Assembly: GCA_964537685.1 (NCBI GenBank)
Contig: CAZICM010000071.1
Location: forward strand, 1 to 47,999
Direction of reading: 5' to 3'
DNA length: 47,999 nt
From: CAZICM01 sp964537685
Lineage (GTDB): Bacteria > Myxococcota_A > Polyangia > Polyangiales > Polyangiaceae
Position numbers and translations under genes: made by a program. Positions within the stretch are counted from its first letter, which is position 1. Each line of letters begins with the position of its first letter. Below, one piece after another: positions 24,578 to 33,122 of this stretch. Below the pieces are notes generated by a model. That model made no database searches and was not told where the DNA came from. It was given only the letters and a program-made list of their open reading frames with translations.

Positions 24578-26341
24578 ATGACCACGCCGATCTCTTCCAT
24601 CCTGACTTCGCTTCACGCGTGCACATCCTTTGAAGATGTGGCCACCCAGGTGCTCGGTGAATTGCTCGGCACCGCAAACCGCGCCCTGGCTCAAAGCCCC
24701 TTTGCATCCACCGGCCGCCTTCTCCGCGCCATGGTTCATATACGGCCCGAAGGTGCCTACCGCCGCCTCGCTGTCTTGGAGTTTGGAAAATCTAAGCTCG
24801 AGCCGATGGATCCATCCTCTCCGTCCGAACCTATCGTTTCGTACCTTCCCTCGGCTACGGCATGGCGTTATGTCGCCGAACTCCGGGTCCCCATCGCCGT
24901 CGATGTTCATCTCGCTAAAATCGAGCCTAAAAATGCTCCCCCTATCGTCGCCGACGATCCTATCTCCCGATCGCCTGGGACCTTGGGTGGTGAAAGCGTT
25001 GCTCGTCTCCTCCGCCGCGCCGCCTCCCATCTTTATGTCCTTCCTCTCAGCATTTCCAGCAATATGATCGGCATGATCTCGATCGAGCTCGAGTGCCAGC
25101 GGGCCATTGGACGTCCTCTGTTCTGGCCTGCTTGCTCCGATGAGCTTCAACTGCTCGCCGACCTAAGCGCCGCCTATTTCACGATGCTCCCTCAACGCGA
25201 GGCGCCGCCTCCCGCCGCCGACTCGTTTTTACCTGTTACAGGGGCATCCACCGCCGCCCTAATCCGAATCGCCCGGGTCTTTGCCGAACAAGATGAGACC
25301 CTTCTGATCGGGGGACCCACAGGGGCGGGCAAATCGCGGCTGGCCCGGTGGTGCCATCAACAGTCTAGCCGCAGCAATGCCCGCTTTGAAACACTCGACT
25401 TAATGACCATCCCCGAAGAGCTTCAAATGGGAGAATTATTCGGCTGGAAAAAGGGCGCCTTTAGCGGAGCGGCCGCCGACAACCAGGGAAGCCTCGCACG
25501 CGCCGACAAAGGCACGCTATTTATCGACGAAATCGACAAATTATCGCTAAAGGCCCAAGCGGGACTTCTGCGGGTTCTCGAAGAGCGCACCTATCGTCCC
25601 CTCGGCGAAGGGGTGGGAGAAAGAAAGGCCGATGTGCGCTTTATTGTGGGAACCAACGCCGATCTGCTCGCCCAAGTTCAAGCAGGACGTTTTCGCGAGG
25701 ACTTATTTTATCGCATTCATGTCCTCCCTGTACGCCTTCCTCCCCTGGACGATCGGCGCGATGAAATCCCAGGCTGGGCCAAATATATGCTCGAACGGCG
25801 TCACCGGGAACGTGTGGCCGAAGGCGAAGCCAATCTCACCCAGACCGCGCTCAATACGCTGCTCGCTCAGCGCTGGCCGGGCAATCTGCGCCAGCTCGAT
25901 AATGTGATACGCCGGGCCTATTCCTTTGCCTTGATTGAACAGGGGGGAATGGCTCCCCGTGTCCTGATTTTAGATACCCCCTATCTTGAAAGGGCCTTGG
26001 GCTATGAAGTACGGGCCGCAACGGAAACACCGGTAGATATTCTTCGCCATGCGGCGGGAGCGCTGGTGCGGGAAGCCCGGCATAAAAGAGAGCAGAATCT
26101 CCCAGCCCTCGATCTGGATATGACCGATTCGCTGCGGGGTTTGACGATTGCTCTGGCCGCCAAACAATTGGGAAGCATCGAAGCGGCTTTTCGCCTCCTC
26201 AACAAAGACAGTGTTGTGCAAAGCCGAAATCACCGGCGGGCTTATCGGCGGGATATCGATCGGGCCATCGCTGTCTTAAAAGAGCTTGGACCGGCCGGCG
26301 AGCAATTGGCAGAAGAACTCCTTCGCGACGAGCCTAAATAG
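24578..26341 (+). CDS. Sigma-54-dependent transcriptional activator with N-terminal GAF-like region
   Basis: About 587 residues from ATG 24578; a TTG at 24515 would add 21. The N-terminal ~220 residues look GAF-like (SFEDVATQVLGELLGTANR, ARLLRRAASHLYVLPL, LLADLSAAYFTML). The AAA+ core has Walker A GGPTGAGKS, the sigma-54-contact loop GAFSGA (residues 293-298, Ser in place of the usual Thr), Walker B GTLFIDEID, and REDLFYRIHVLPVRLPPL with the arginine fingers' region and RWPGNLRQLDNV (sensor II). The C-terminal ~150 residues contain a His/Arg-rich segment (SVVQSRNHRRAYRRDIDRA) instead of an obvious Fis-type helix-turn-helix. Divergence from the spike cluster suggests it switches that cluster on; that is inference. 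Confidence 0.9.
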   Translation: MTTPISSILTSLHACTSFEDVATQVLGELLGTANRALAQSPFASTGRLLRAMVHIRPEGAYRRLAVLEFGKSKLEPMDPSSPSEPIVSYLPSATAWRYVAELRVPIAVDVHLAKIEPKNAPPIVADDPISRSPGTLGGESVARLLRRAASHLYVLPLSISSNMIGMISIELECQRAIGRPLFWPACSDELQLLADLSAAYFTMLPQREAPPPAADSFLPVTGASTAALIRIARVFAEQDETLLIGGPTGAGKSRLARWCHQQSSRSNARFETLDLMTIPEELQMGELFGWKKGAFSGAAADNQGSLARADKGTLFIDEIDKLSLKAQAGLLRVLEERTYRPLGEGVGERKADVRFIVGTNADLLAQVQAGRFREDLFYRIHVLPVRLPPLDDRRDEIPGWAKYMLERRHRERVAEGEANLTQTALNTLLAQRWPGNLRQLDNVIRRAYSFALIEQGGMAPRVLILDTPYLERALGYEVRAATETPVDILRHAAGALVREARHKREQNLPALDLDMTDSLRGLTIALAAKQLGSIEAAFRLLNKDSVVQSRNHRRAYRRDIDRAIAVLKELGPAGEQLAEELLRDEPK

Positions 26342-26344
26342 CCT

Positions 26345-26360
26345 GCGTCCGCCCGGACGC
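26345..26360 (+). terminator. Hairpin just after the activator gene
   Basis: GCGTCC, loop GCCC, GGACGC: a perfect 6-bp stem starting 3 bases after the activator stop. There is no T-tract after it, so it may be a weak or factor-dependent terminator, or may only protect the mRNA 3' end. Confidence 0.35.
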
Positions 26361-26571
26361 AATCAGCGTCCAGCGTGACGATTTCACTTAAAATCACCTA
26401 AAAAACGCCTTATCCACGCGGACAGCGATTGGCCTTTTCGTCCGGCGCGACGCGCGCTCGCCCAAGCGATTTATTAAAAGCGGCTAAATACGGCTGATTT
26501 CGGTCATGGCGGCCCTTGGCATACCCGCTGCTTAGGAAGCCAAGCAACTGATTGCTCAGGAGAAAAAGGCC

Positions 26572-29109
26572 ATGAACACGACGATGAACAACAATGAATC
26601 CAAGTCTGTCTCCGGTTCGCGCGCGGTTTTTCGCTCGATCGCTTGCCTCGCTGCCCTTCTATCGCTGCCCGCTCTCGGCGGCTGCATCAGCTTTGAAACA
26701 TCAGAAGAGGAATCCGTCGGCGCAGCCATGGGCGAGCTGGGAACCGAGGTATGCAACGGTATCGATGATGACTTCGATTTTCTCGTGGATGAGGGCAATC
26801 TATGCCAATTCGGGGCAAGGGAACGCACTGCCGGCCATGAGTATTTGCTCGCCGATTATGCCATAGCATGGGACAAAGCGCGCGAGGTGTGCCGGGGACG
26901 CGGCTTTGACTTCGTGATCATCGGCGACGCGGCGGAAAACACCTGGCTTTCGGCCTTTACAGCCGCCGACCAGAAGAACCGGTGGATTGGTTTGTACAGC
27001 CCCAATATCAATCTCGGATATCGCTGGGTCGATGGAAGCATCCCGGTCTATACCCATTGGATGCCCTGGGATGTCCCTATGCCCGGCACCGGCAAAGCGT
27101 ATATGAATGTCAGTGGATTCTGGTGGGTGAATAACAGCAATATCGGTATGCCTTCGTTCTGCGAATTGATGGATCCCGTAAGCTGGACCAATACCGCCGG
27201 CGTAACGGTCAATGGCACATGGCTCACCAAAACATCGGGAAATGGCTGGAACGCAGGCGCGTCATCGCTTCAATCCATTACCGAGGGCGATGGTTTTGTT
27301 CAGTTTACAACGGGCGAAATCAATAAATCCAAGGCGGCGGGCCTGGCCGTTGGCGATAGCAATCAAAGCCTTGCCGATATCGACTATGCTATCCGGCTGG
27401 ATGGCAATGGGAATATTTATGTCGACGAGCTCGGCGTCAACAAGGGAACCTTTGGCACCTATGCAGCCGATGATGTATTCCGCGTGGAAGTGCTCGATGG
27501 CAAAGTGCGCTATAAGCGCAATGAAGTCGTCTTTTATACCAGCAGCGTGCCGGCTTCCTATCCGCTCTTGCTCGATACCTCGCTCTACCACACGGGCGCG
27601 ACGCTCGGCGATGCCAGGCTCAAGGCATGCACTGGTAAGGATTCCTGTATTCAACGCGGCTATTGGGACAATGCCGTGGCTGCATTCGCGGGAACCAACA
27701 GCGAACAAGGCAACTTCCTCAAGCGCGGCCCTGGAAATGGGTGGACCGCGGGCGCCGTGTCCTTCGATCAAATCTCATCGGGCGATGGCTATATGGAGTT
27801 TCAGACCATGGAGACCAATCTCAGCAAAGTCGCGGGACTTTCGGTTGGAGATGCCGGCCAGCACTACAATGAGATCGATTTTGCCATTCGCCTGGATGGC
27901 AATGGGAATATCTATGTCGATGAAAACGGGCTAAACAAGGGCGTGTTTGGACCGTACACCGTCAACGATGTCTTCCGCGTCGAGGTGCTGAATGGGCGCG
28001 TGCGCTATATGAAAAATGGAGTCATCTTCCATTCCAGCACGGCCCTGGCCGCCTATCCGCTCCATATCGACACCAGCCTTTATCATGCCGGCTCCACCAT
28101 CGTCAACGCCTCGCTTCAAGCTTGCTCGGGCTGTATCGAGCCGGGGGTATGGAACAATGTATTCTCCACCTTCGCGGGCAGCAATGCAAACGATGGCCAT
28201 TACCTTACCCGCGGTCCTGGAAATAGCTGGTCCGCAGGCGCTTCTTCGTTTGATACCATCGATGTGGGCAGCGATGGCTATGTGGAATTCAAAACCAACG
28301 AGATCAACAAGTCCAAAGCCTTGGGCCTGTCGGTCAGCGATGATAACCAAAGTTACAACGATATCGATTACTCCATTCGCCTCGATGCCAACGGCAATGT
28401 GTATGTCGATGAGCTGGGCGCAAATAAAGGCGTATTTGGACCCTATACCATCAACGATGTCTTCCGGGTCGAAGTGCTCGACGGTCTCGTACGCTATACC
28501 AAGAACGGCGTGGTCTTTCATTCCAGCGAAGTCCCCGTCACTTCAGCCCTCCGCCTGGATACCAGCCTCTATCATGAAGGCGCAACCATCCGTCATGCCT
28601 CCATCGTTTCGTGCCCGGATTCAAGCTGCATTACCCCGGGCGCCTGGGCCAATGTGTTCGGCGTATTTGCGGGCAGCAACGCAACGGATGGGAATTACTT
28701 GCGAAGAGCGCCGGGAAATGCCTGGAGTGCGGGCGCCGTGTCCTTCCAGACCATTAACTCGGGCAATGGCTATGTGGAGTTTACAACCAATGAGCTTGCA
28801 AAATCCAAGGCCGCCGGTCTGGGAAGCGGGGATAGCAACCAGCACTTGAACGATATCGAATATGCGATTCGTCTCGACGCCAACAACAATGTGTATATCG
28901 ATGAATCCGGCGTAAACAAAGGCGTATTTGGCGCCTATCAGATCGGCGATGTGTTCCGCGTCGAGTTGGTGAACGGATGGGTGCGCTATTATCGAAATGG
29001 TACCGAACTCCGCGCCGTAGCCGTATCGCCGGTCTACCCGCTCAGGCTGGACACCAGCCTATACCATGAAAATGCAACCATTACTCATGCCGAAATCGGC
29101 GCGCTGTAA
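26572..29109 (+). CDS. C-type-lectin-like surface lipoprotein with four ~160-residue repeats
   Basis: 845 residues. AGGAG lies 9 bases before the ATG. A long polar N-region (20 residues) is followed by a hydrophobic core and lipobox ALGGC (C38). Next comes a MopE-type metal motif (CNGIDDDFDFLVDEGNLC, C61-C78), then a C-type-lectin-like domain (~residues 85-200: YAIAWDKAREVC, ENTWLSAF, RWIGLYS, YRWVDGS, WMPWDVPMPG, FCELMD). Four tandem modules begin at W205, W365, W527 and W692. Each contains FxT-E-NxSKxxGLxxGD, DIDYAIRLDGNGNIYVDE, DVFRVEVL and LDTSLYH, and looks like a concanavalin/LamG-type beta sandwich. Probably an outer-surface binding protein for a glycan or another cell; the ligand is unknown. 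It is followed by a strong hairpin terminator. Confidence 0.87.
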   Translation: MNTTMNNNESKSVSGSRAVFRSIACLAALLSLPALGGCISFETSEEESVGAAMGELGTEVCNGIDDDFDFLVDEGNLCQFGARERTAGHEYLLADYAIAWDKAREVCRGRGFDFVIIGDAAENTWLSAFTAADQKNRWIGLYSPNINLGYRWVDGSIPVYTHWMPWDVPMPGTGKAYMNVSGFWWVNNSNIGMPSFCELMDPVSWTNTAGVTVNGTWLTKTSGNGWNAGASSLQSITEGDGFVQFTTGEINKSKAAGLAVGDSNQSLADIDYAIRLDGNGNIYVDELGVNKGTFGTYAADDVFRVEVLDGKVRYKRNEVVFYTSSVPASYPLLLDTSLYHTGATLGDARLKACTGKDSCIQRGYWDNAVAAFAGTNSEQGNFLKRGPGNGWTAGAVSFDQISSGDGYMEFQTMETNLSKVAGLSVGDAGQHYNEIDFAIRLDGNGNIYVDENGLNKGVFGPYTVNDVFRVEVLNGRVRYMKNGVIFHSSTALAAYPLHIDTSLYHAGSTIVNASLQACSGCIEPGVWNNVFSTFAGSNANDGHYLTRGPGNSWSAGASSFDTIDVGSDGYVEFKTNEINKSKALGLSVSDDNQSYNDIDYSIRLDANGNVYVDELGANKGVFGPYTINDVFRVEVLDGLVRYTKNGVVFHSSEVPVTSALRLDTSLYHEGATIRHASIVSCPDSSCITPGAWANVFGVFAGSNATDGNYLRRAPGNAWSAGAVSFQTINSGNGYVEFTTNELAKSKAAGLGSGDSNQHLNDIEYAIRLDANNNVYIDESGVNKGVFGAYQIGDVFRVELVNGWVRYYRNGTELRAVAVSPVYPLRLDTSLYHENATITHAEIGAL
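27184..29106 (+). repeat. Four tandem protein-domain repeats inside the lectin-like lipoprotein
   Basis: Repeat units start at 27184, 27664, 28150 and 28645, with periods of 480, 486 and 495 bases; the last unit has 462 bases to the stop. The translated units are closely similar (GNGNIYVDE.G.NKG.FG.Y...DVFRVEVL recurs with few changes), pointing to internal duplication. Confidence 0.85.
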
Positions 29110-29121
29110 AGCTCCCTACCG

Positions 29122-29155
29122 GCCCGCGCTTGTCCGTTCCTGAACGAGCGCGGGC
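29122..29155 (+). terminator. Rho-independent-type terminator after the lectin-like gene
   Basis: A perfect 9-bp GC-rich stem, GCCCGCGCT (29122-29130) with AGCGCGGGC (29147-29155). The loop contains a nested CGTT/AACG pairing. It is followed by a T-rich stretch (TCGGTCGTTTGTGTT). It lies 13 bases after the stop. Confidence 0.65.
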
Positions 29156-29241
29156 TCGGTCGTTTGTGTTCAGCGCTCAATAGATGCTGTTCTCTCCACC
29201 TCAATCCCGATTATACTCTGAACTCGCCAAAGGAGTACGCC

Positions 29242-29919
29242 ATGCTCAGCTTCCCCTTCTCCCACAATACAACGATTGAACTGTTTGACTCGGCCCAAAA
29301 CCTTGTGGTTGGCTATGCCTTCACATCCCCAGGCTCCAAGTCCGACTTCCAGGAACAGCGATGGGTGCTCTATGCCGAATACCGCTCGCCGCCAAGCACC
29401 TCGATTGTACTGCAATCCCCCCAAAACCCATTGCTCCGCTTTTACTCACTCGCCGATTTCCTCAATGCGCTCCAGCTTGGTTCCGGAGGCCCTCTCTGGC
29501 GCGCGGATGCAACCTATGTGCGTGCCTCAAGCCAAGGTTATCCAGACGTTCCCCCAACCGAACCTGTTCCACCTCCCTTTCCATCGGTTGTCCTGCCAGG
29601 AAAACCGCCTTCCCTGTCTCAGCAAATTGACGATCATCCCGCCACCCTGGCCAATTCAACCTTAAATATCGCCAATGGCCATGTCTTTGGAACCAAAATT
29701 GTCGGTGGTGCGCCCGGAACCAAGCAAAATGTTGAGTATTGGGCGATTCTTCCAGGCTATACACCCGCCCAGAATGCCAGCCAAGTGTTTCTCCAGCATG
29801 ATTTAGCGGAAAACCATCAGACGCTCAGCGATTTCTTAACCGATATGAGGAGGCGCAACGGTGCCGCGCTGGTGGTTGCAAGCTGCGTATATGTGGCCAC
29901 CATTCCCCTCAATCCTTGA
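29242..29919 (+). CDS. Protein of unknown function
   Basis: About 225 residues from ATG 29242, chosen because AGGAG at 29231-29235 lies six bases upstream; the frame itself is open from 29164. There is no signal peptide. An N-terminal beta-rich region (TTIELFDSAQNLVVGYAFTS, QRWVLYAEYRSPP) leads through a Pro-rich spacer (PPTEPVPPPFPSVVLPGKPP) to a second beta-rich half (NIANGHVFGTKIVGG, NVEYWAILPGYTP). I recognise no family. The last 11 bases overlap the 3' end of the convergent kinase gene. It is separated from the lectin-like gene by a terminator, so it probably has its own promoter. Confidence 0.7.
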   Translation: MLSFPFSHNTTIELFDSAQNLVVGYAFTSPGSKSDFQEQRWVLYAEYRSPPSTSIVLQSPQNPLLRFYSLADFLNALQLGSGGPLWRADATYVRASSQGYPDVPPTEPVPPPFPSVVLPGKPPSLSQQIDDHPATLANSTLNIANGHVFGTKIVGGAPGTKQNVEYWAILPGYTPAQNASQVFLQHDLAENHQTLSDFLTDMRRRNGAALVVASCVYVATIPLNP

Positions 29920-32323
29920 GCGCACCTCTTGGACTCATGCGCCCATCCACCTGAAGGCCAAGCTTATCCAGCGCCTCATCCACCGATAAAATCTCCATTC
30001 GATGCCCCCAATGCTCGCGCGGTACCATCTCCGAAAGCTTGATGGCATCGCGCTTTGACACCGTTTTCCCACCCGATCTCGCCACCGCCGCAAGCCCAAG
30101 AATCTGAATCCCCACCCCATGAACAGGGCAACGCCTCCCCTCCTCCACCAAACTCCGCACAAGCGCCGCCGATGCATTCCCCTGGGCCGCGGCTTCCAAA
30201 GCCCGGGCCAAGACCGCTGCCCATTGCTTTTTCATACCCACCCATTGACGCCCTGCCCGCCCCGAAAGCTGCGCCGCAAGCTCCCATTGCCCCATTCGCC
30301 AAGCAATCGCCGCCTCCGTCAAGGCCATCAGCGCCTCCAGATCGGGCATCCCCACCTCGGCTGCCGCTTCCACCAGGCTTATATCGGGACAAAGATCTTG
30401 TCCTTTGCGATAAGCCACCTGCCGAAGCAGCCACACCGCCCGCGCCTCAAAAGGAGCATGCCGGCACTGCAGGGCAAATTCCTTGGCTTCATGCGCCACC
30501 TCCGCCGCCGCATCCAATGCAAACGCTTCCATCCAGGCCGATGCGCAATGCAACAGCGCCGCAAGCCGATCGATCGCCCAAGGAGCCTCGCGCGCCGCCT
30601 GGGCATGCAGATGCGCCGCCTCCTTGAAATGCCCCTTTTGATAGGTCCATCTCCCCTGCCATCCGGCAAACGCGGCCCGCACCCTGGCATTATCCGTTGC
30701 TTTGGCCCAGGCCCCGACATCGGCCAGCACAGCATCCAAACGCCCCTGGGAAATACGCCTCGCCGACAACACCCGAAGCGCATGCCTACAGCGCTCCAAA
30801 TCCACATTCTCCAAAGGCGGCACCCCCTCCGCGGCATCCACGGCCCTATCCGAACCGGCCGACAGCGAAAGCCCCGCCCTCGCCAGGTGCGCAAGAGCCT
30901 CGAGCTTTGGCGTTCTCGCCTCGCTGCGGTGAATCTCATACAAGACCCGATCCAGGGCCATGGGCGTGCCTTCCAACAGGGCAATTTCGGTCCAAGCCGC
31001 CAAAATCATCTGCTCCTCGGCGCAAAGACGGGGATGTTCCGCCGCATCCCGGGCCCTCCGAATGGCGAGCAAGCCCTCATTGAGCACCGACGCCGCCGCC
31101 GAAAGCCCGCCCCGCTGCGCTTTTTCCTCAGCCAGGCCGCGCGTTTCCCGCGCAATATCCACACTCTCCTCCAGCGAAGGCTCATGGCCATTGGACAACA
31201 AATCAAAGAGCCTGCCCGCTTCACCGCGCTCGGCCCGGTTGGCCTCCAGCAAACGCTCCAGCGCATCGCGATCCATCTGCAGACCCATCTCATCCCAGCG
31301 GGCCAATCCCGCTCGAATCCATGCCTCCAGCTCCTCGGCCACCTTGCCCGCACAGCCTTGCGTGCGCGCCCATAACAGCCGCGCGGCGTCCGAGGGAATA
31401 TGAAAGAAATGCTCATGACCCCGTATCAGCGCTCGCAGCGAAGCCTCGGAATAAGGCTCGCCCGAGCCAATCCTCTGTTCAATATCGGCCATCCGGGGCA
31501 GGTTTTCAGACGAAGGCGTATATCCCCGGAGCGCATCGAGAACCTCAAACGCGGAACGGGGACGATCTTCAGGTTCAATGGCGAGCAGGCGATCGACCAG
31601 AAGCCCAATAGGTTCGGGAATATCCGGCGCAACCCGCCCCAGCGGCACCGGAGGCCCAGACAACCGCGCCGCCAGAATCTGATTGAGACTGCGCCCTTTA
31701 TGCGGGGGCGTGCCGGCGAGAATTTCATATAGCAAAACCCCAACCGCATAGAGATCGGTTGCTGGCGTGATGCTTTCACCTCGAATTTGCTCGGGCGCCA
31801 GATATTTAGGCGTCCCCATCAGGTATCCCTGCTCATCCACATTGGCACCGAGAAAGCCTCCGGCCGATAGACCAAAATCGAGAACCACCGGCCGCCCATC
31901 CGGCCTAACCAGCACATTTTCCGGCTTCAGATCCCGATGAACGACCCCCGCGGCATGAATACGGCCCAGACTATGCAGAAGATGCGTGACAACCGGCGCG
32001 ATGGAGGCCCAAGGCTGAGGCAGGGGCATTCCGGGAAAGGGCATGCCCTCAATCCGCTCCATCACAATAAATGCGCAACCTTGGTCTATACCTTCATCGA
32101 ACAGCGACACGACCCCCGGGAGGCGGAGGAGCCGGAGGATAGCCACTTCTTTACGGATGCGCAGAGGCTCGGCACCCAGCCCAGGATCGAAACGTTTAAT
32201 GGCAACCCTTTCGGTTCTCAGCTTATCGAGGGCTTCCCATACTTCTCCATGAGCCCCGCGCCCTATAAGCTGAAGCAATTGATAGCGGCCGGCGATCAGG
32301 TGTTGCATGGAAGCCGTATCCAT
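29909..32323 (-). CDS. Hanks-type Ser/Thr protein kinase with TPR-like C-terminal region
   Basis: 804 residues. Kinase domain ~14-275: GRGAHGEVW (glycine loop), VAIKRFD (ATP lysine), HRDLKPENVL (H129-R130-D131), VVLDFGLSAGG (DFG), GTPKYLAPEQIRG (APE). All catalytic residues are present. The remaining ~500 residues are alpha-helical and Ala/Leu/Arg-rich with TPR-like periodicity (GLSAAASVLNEGLLAIRRARD, FKEAAHLHAQAAREAPWA). No transmembrane segment is obvious, so the protein is probably cytosolic. It is the last gene of an operon behind an unknown gene (18-base gap) and a Cys-rich lipoprotein. Starts at M1 and M6 are both possible. The target is unknown. Confidence 0.9.
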   Translation of the reverse strand: MDTASMQHLIAGRYQLLQLIGRGAHGEVWEALDKLRTERVAIKRFDPGLGAEPLRIRKEVAILRLLRLPGVVSLFDEGIDQGCAFIVMERIEGMPFPGMPLPQPWASIAPVVTHLLHSLGRIHAAGVVHRDLKPENVLVRPDGRPVVLDFGLSAGGFLGANVDEQGYLMGTPKYLAPEQIRGESITPATDLYAVGVLLYEILAGTPPHKGRSLNQILAARLSGPPVPLGRVAPDIPEPIGLLVDRLLAIEPEDRPRSAFEVLDALRGYTPSSENLPRMADIEQRIGSGEPYSEASLRALIRGHEHFFHIPSDAARLLWARTQGCAGKVAEELEAWIRAGLARWDEMGLQMDRDALERLLEANRAERGEAGRLFDLLSNGHEPSLEESVDIARETRGLAEEKAQRGGLSAAASVLNEGLLAIRRARDAAEHPRLCAEEQMILAAWTEIALLEGTPMALDRVLYEIHRSEARTPKLEALAHLARAGLSLSAGSDRAVDAAEGVPPLENVDLERCRHALRVLSARRISQGRLDAVLADVGAWAKATDNARVRAAFAGWQGRWTYQKGHFKEAAHLHAQAAREAPWAIDRLAALLHCASAWMEAFALDAAAEVAHEAKEFALQCRHAPFEARAVWLLRQVAYRKGQDLCPDISLVEAAAEVGMPDLEALMALTEAAIAWRMGQWELAAQLSGRAGRQWVGMKKQWAAVLARALEAAAQGNASAALVRSLVEEGRRCPVHGVGIQILGLAAVARSGGKTVSKRDAIKLSEMVPREHWGHRMEILSVDEALDKLGLQVDGRMSPRGALKD

Positions 32324-32341
32324 CCGCGCGGGTAATCCGTG

Positions 32342-33112
32342 TTAGTCCTTGCGTTCACGCAACGCCATCAGCCTTTCGGCCGCCACGGCCGTTTCAGGAT
32401 GTGCGCATAGATCCATCAGCACCGCGTCAAGGTGTTGTTTCCATAGACGGCCCCGCTGATTAAAATTGGTCAAATCCAATACCCAGCCATAGGCGCGCTG
32501 CACGGGGCCCCACATATAACAGGGATCCTCACGCACAGCGCCCGCCATCTTATCGGCCCTCTCAATAAGCCCGGCGAGTTCATCGGGAGATGCCCCTGCC
32601 TTGTGCCGGAGTAGAAGCTTTGCCAGCATCAAATGAGGTTTCTCATCCTCGCCCCGCCATCGCTCCATCAAATCATCGAGCACCTGAACAAGTTCATCAG
32701 CCCGCTCGGGAAAGGCTTCAAGAACCGATTCAGCAGCGGCAATCGTGGTCTCGTTGATGGAAAGCGTCCGTTCGGCATTTTCAGGCCGGGCCGCCGCAAG
32801 AAGAAGAACCGTGGTTGCAAAGAGACGCCTTCGATGGCGGGCTTCATCCCATACCCCTCCTTCGTCCCAGCGAGCGAGCTCAAGCACCTCCCGGGGATGC
32901 CATTCGAGCGGGGCCAAATCCCGGACATCCCCCGCGACAATGCGCCGAAGGGCAGCATGATGCTGGGATACATCGTGCATATAATCGAGCGACGCAATTT
33001 GGCTGAGATCGTCGGCCTTCATCTGCGAACACAGCCAGCCGAACAGAGGCGGACTTGGAGGGCCGGGCTTGAATGTCGCGGGATGTTCGGCTTTAGATCG
33101 CTTTTTCCCCAT
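32342..33112 (-). CDS. Protein of unknown function in a lipoprotein-kinase operon
   Basis: About 256 residues from ATG 33112 (MGKKRSKAEHP), preceded by GAGG at 8 bases. An in-frame extension to 33283 would overlap the upstream gene and has no support. The sequence is basic at the start, then helical (ALRRIVAGDVRDLAPLEWHPREVLELARW, LLLAAARPENAERTL, DPCYMWGPVQRAYGWVLDL, TAVAAERLMALRERKD). It recalls helical-repeat or TPR-like proteins, but no family is assigned. It sits between the Cys-rich lipoprotein (10-base gap) and the kinase (18-base gap), all on the minus strand. Confidence 0.75.
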   Translation of the reverse strand: MGKKRSKAEHPATFKPGPPSPPLFGWLCSQMKADDLSQIASLDYMHDVSQHHAALRRIVAGDVRDLAPLEWHPREVLELARWDEGGVWDEARHRRRLFATTVLLLAAARPENAERTLSINETTIAAAESVLEAFPERADELVQVLDDLMERWRGEDEKPHLMLAKLLLRHKAGASPDELAGLIERADKMAGAVREDPCYMWGPVQRAYGWVLDLTNFNQRGRLWKQHLDAVLMDLCAHPETAVAAERLMALRERKD

Positions 33113-33122
33113 GAAGATGCCC

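Noticed and set aside
27450..27470. TTGGCACCTATGCAGC resembling a -24/-12 promoter
   Set aside because: It lies deep inside the lectin-like coding region on the sense strand with no gene starting downstream. Most likely chance.
30119..31375. A 418-codon plus-strand frame, very Arg/Pro/His-rich
   Set aside because: Antisense to the Ser/Thr kinase whose catalytic motifs are intact. The composition is what a GC-rich gene gives on its reverse strand.
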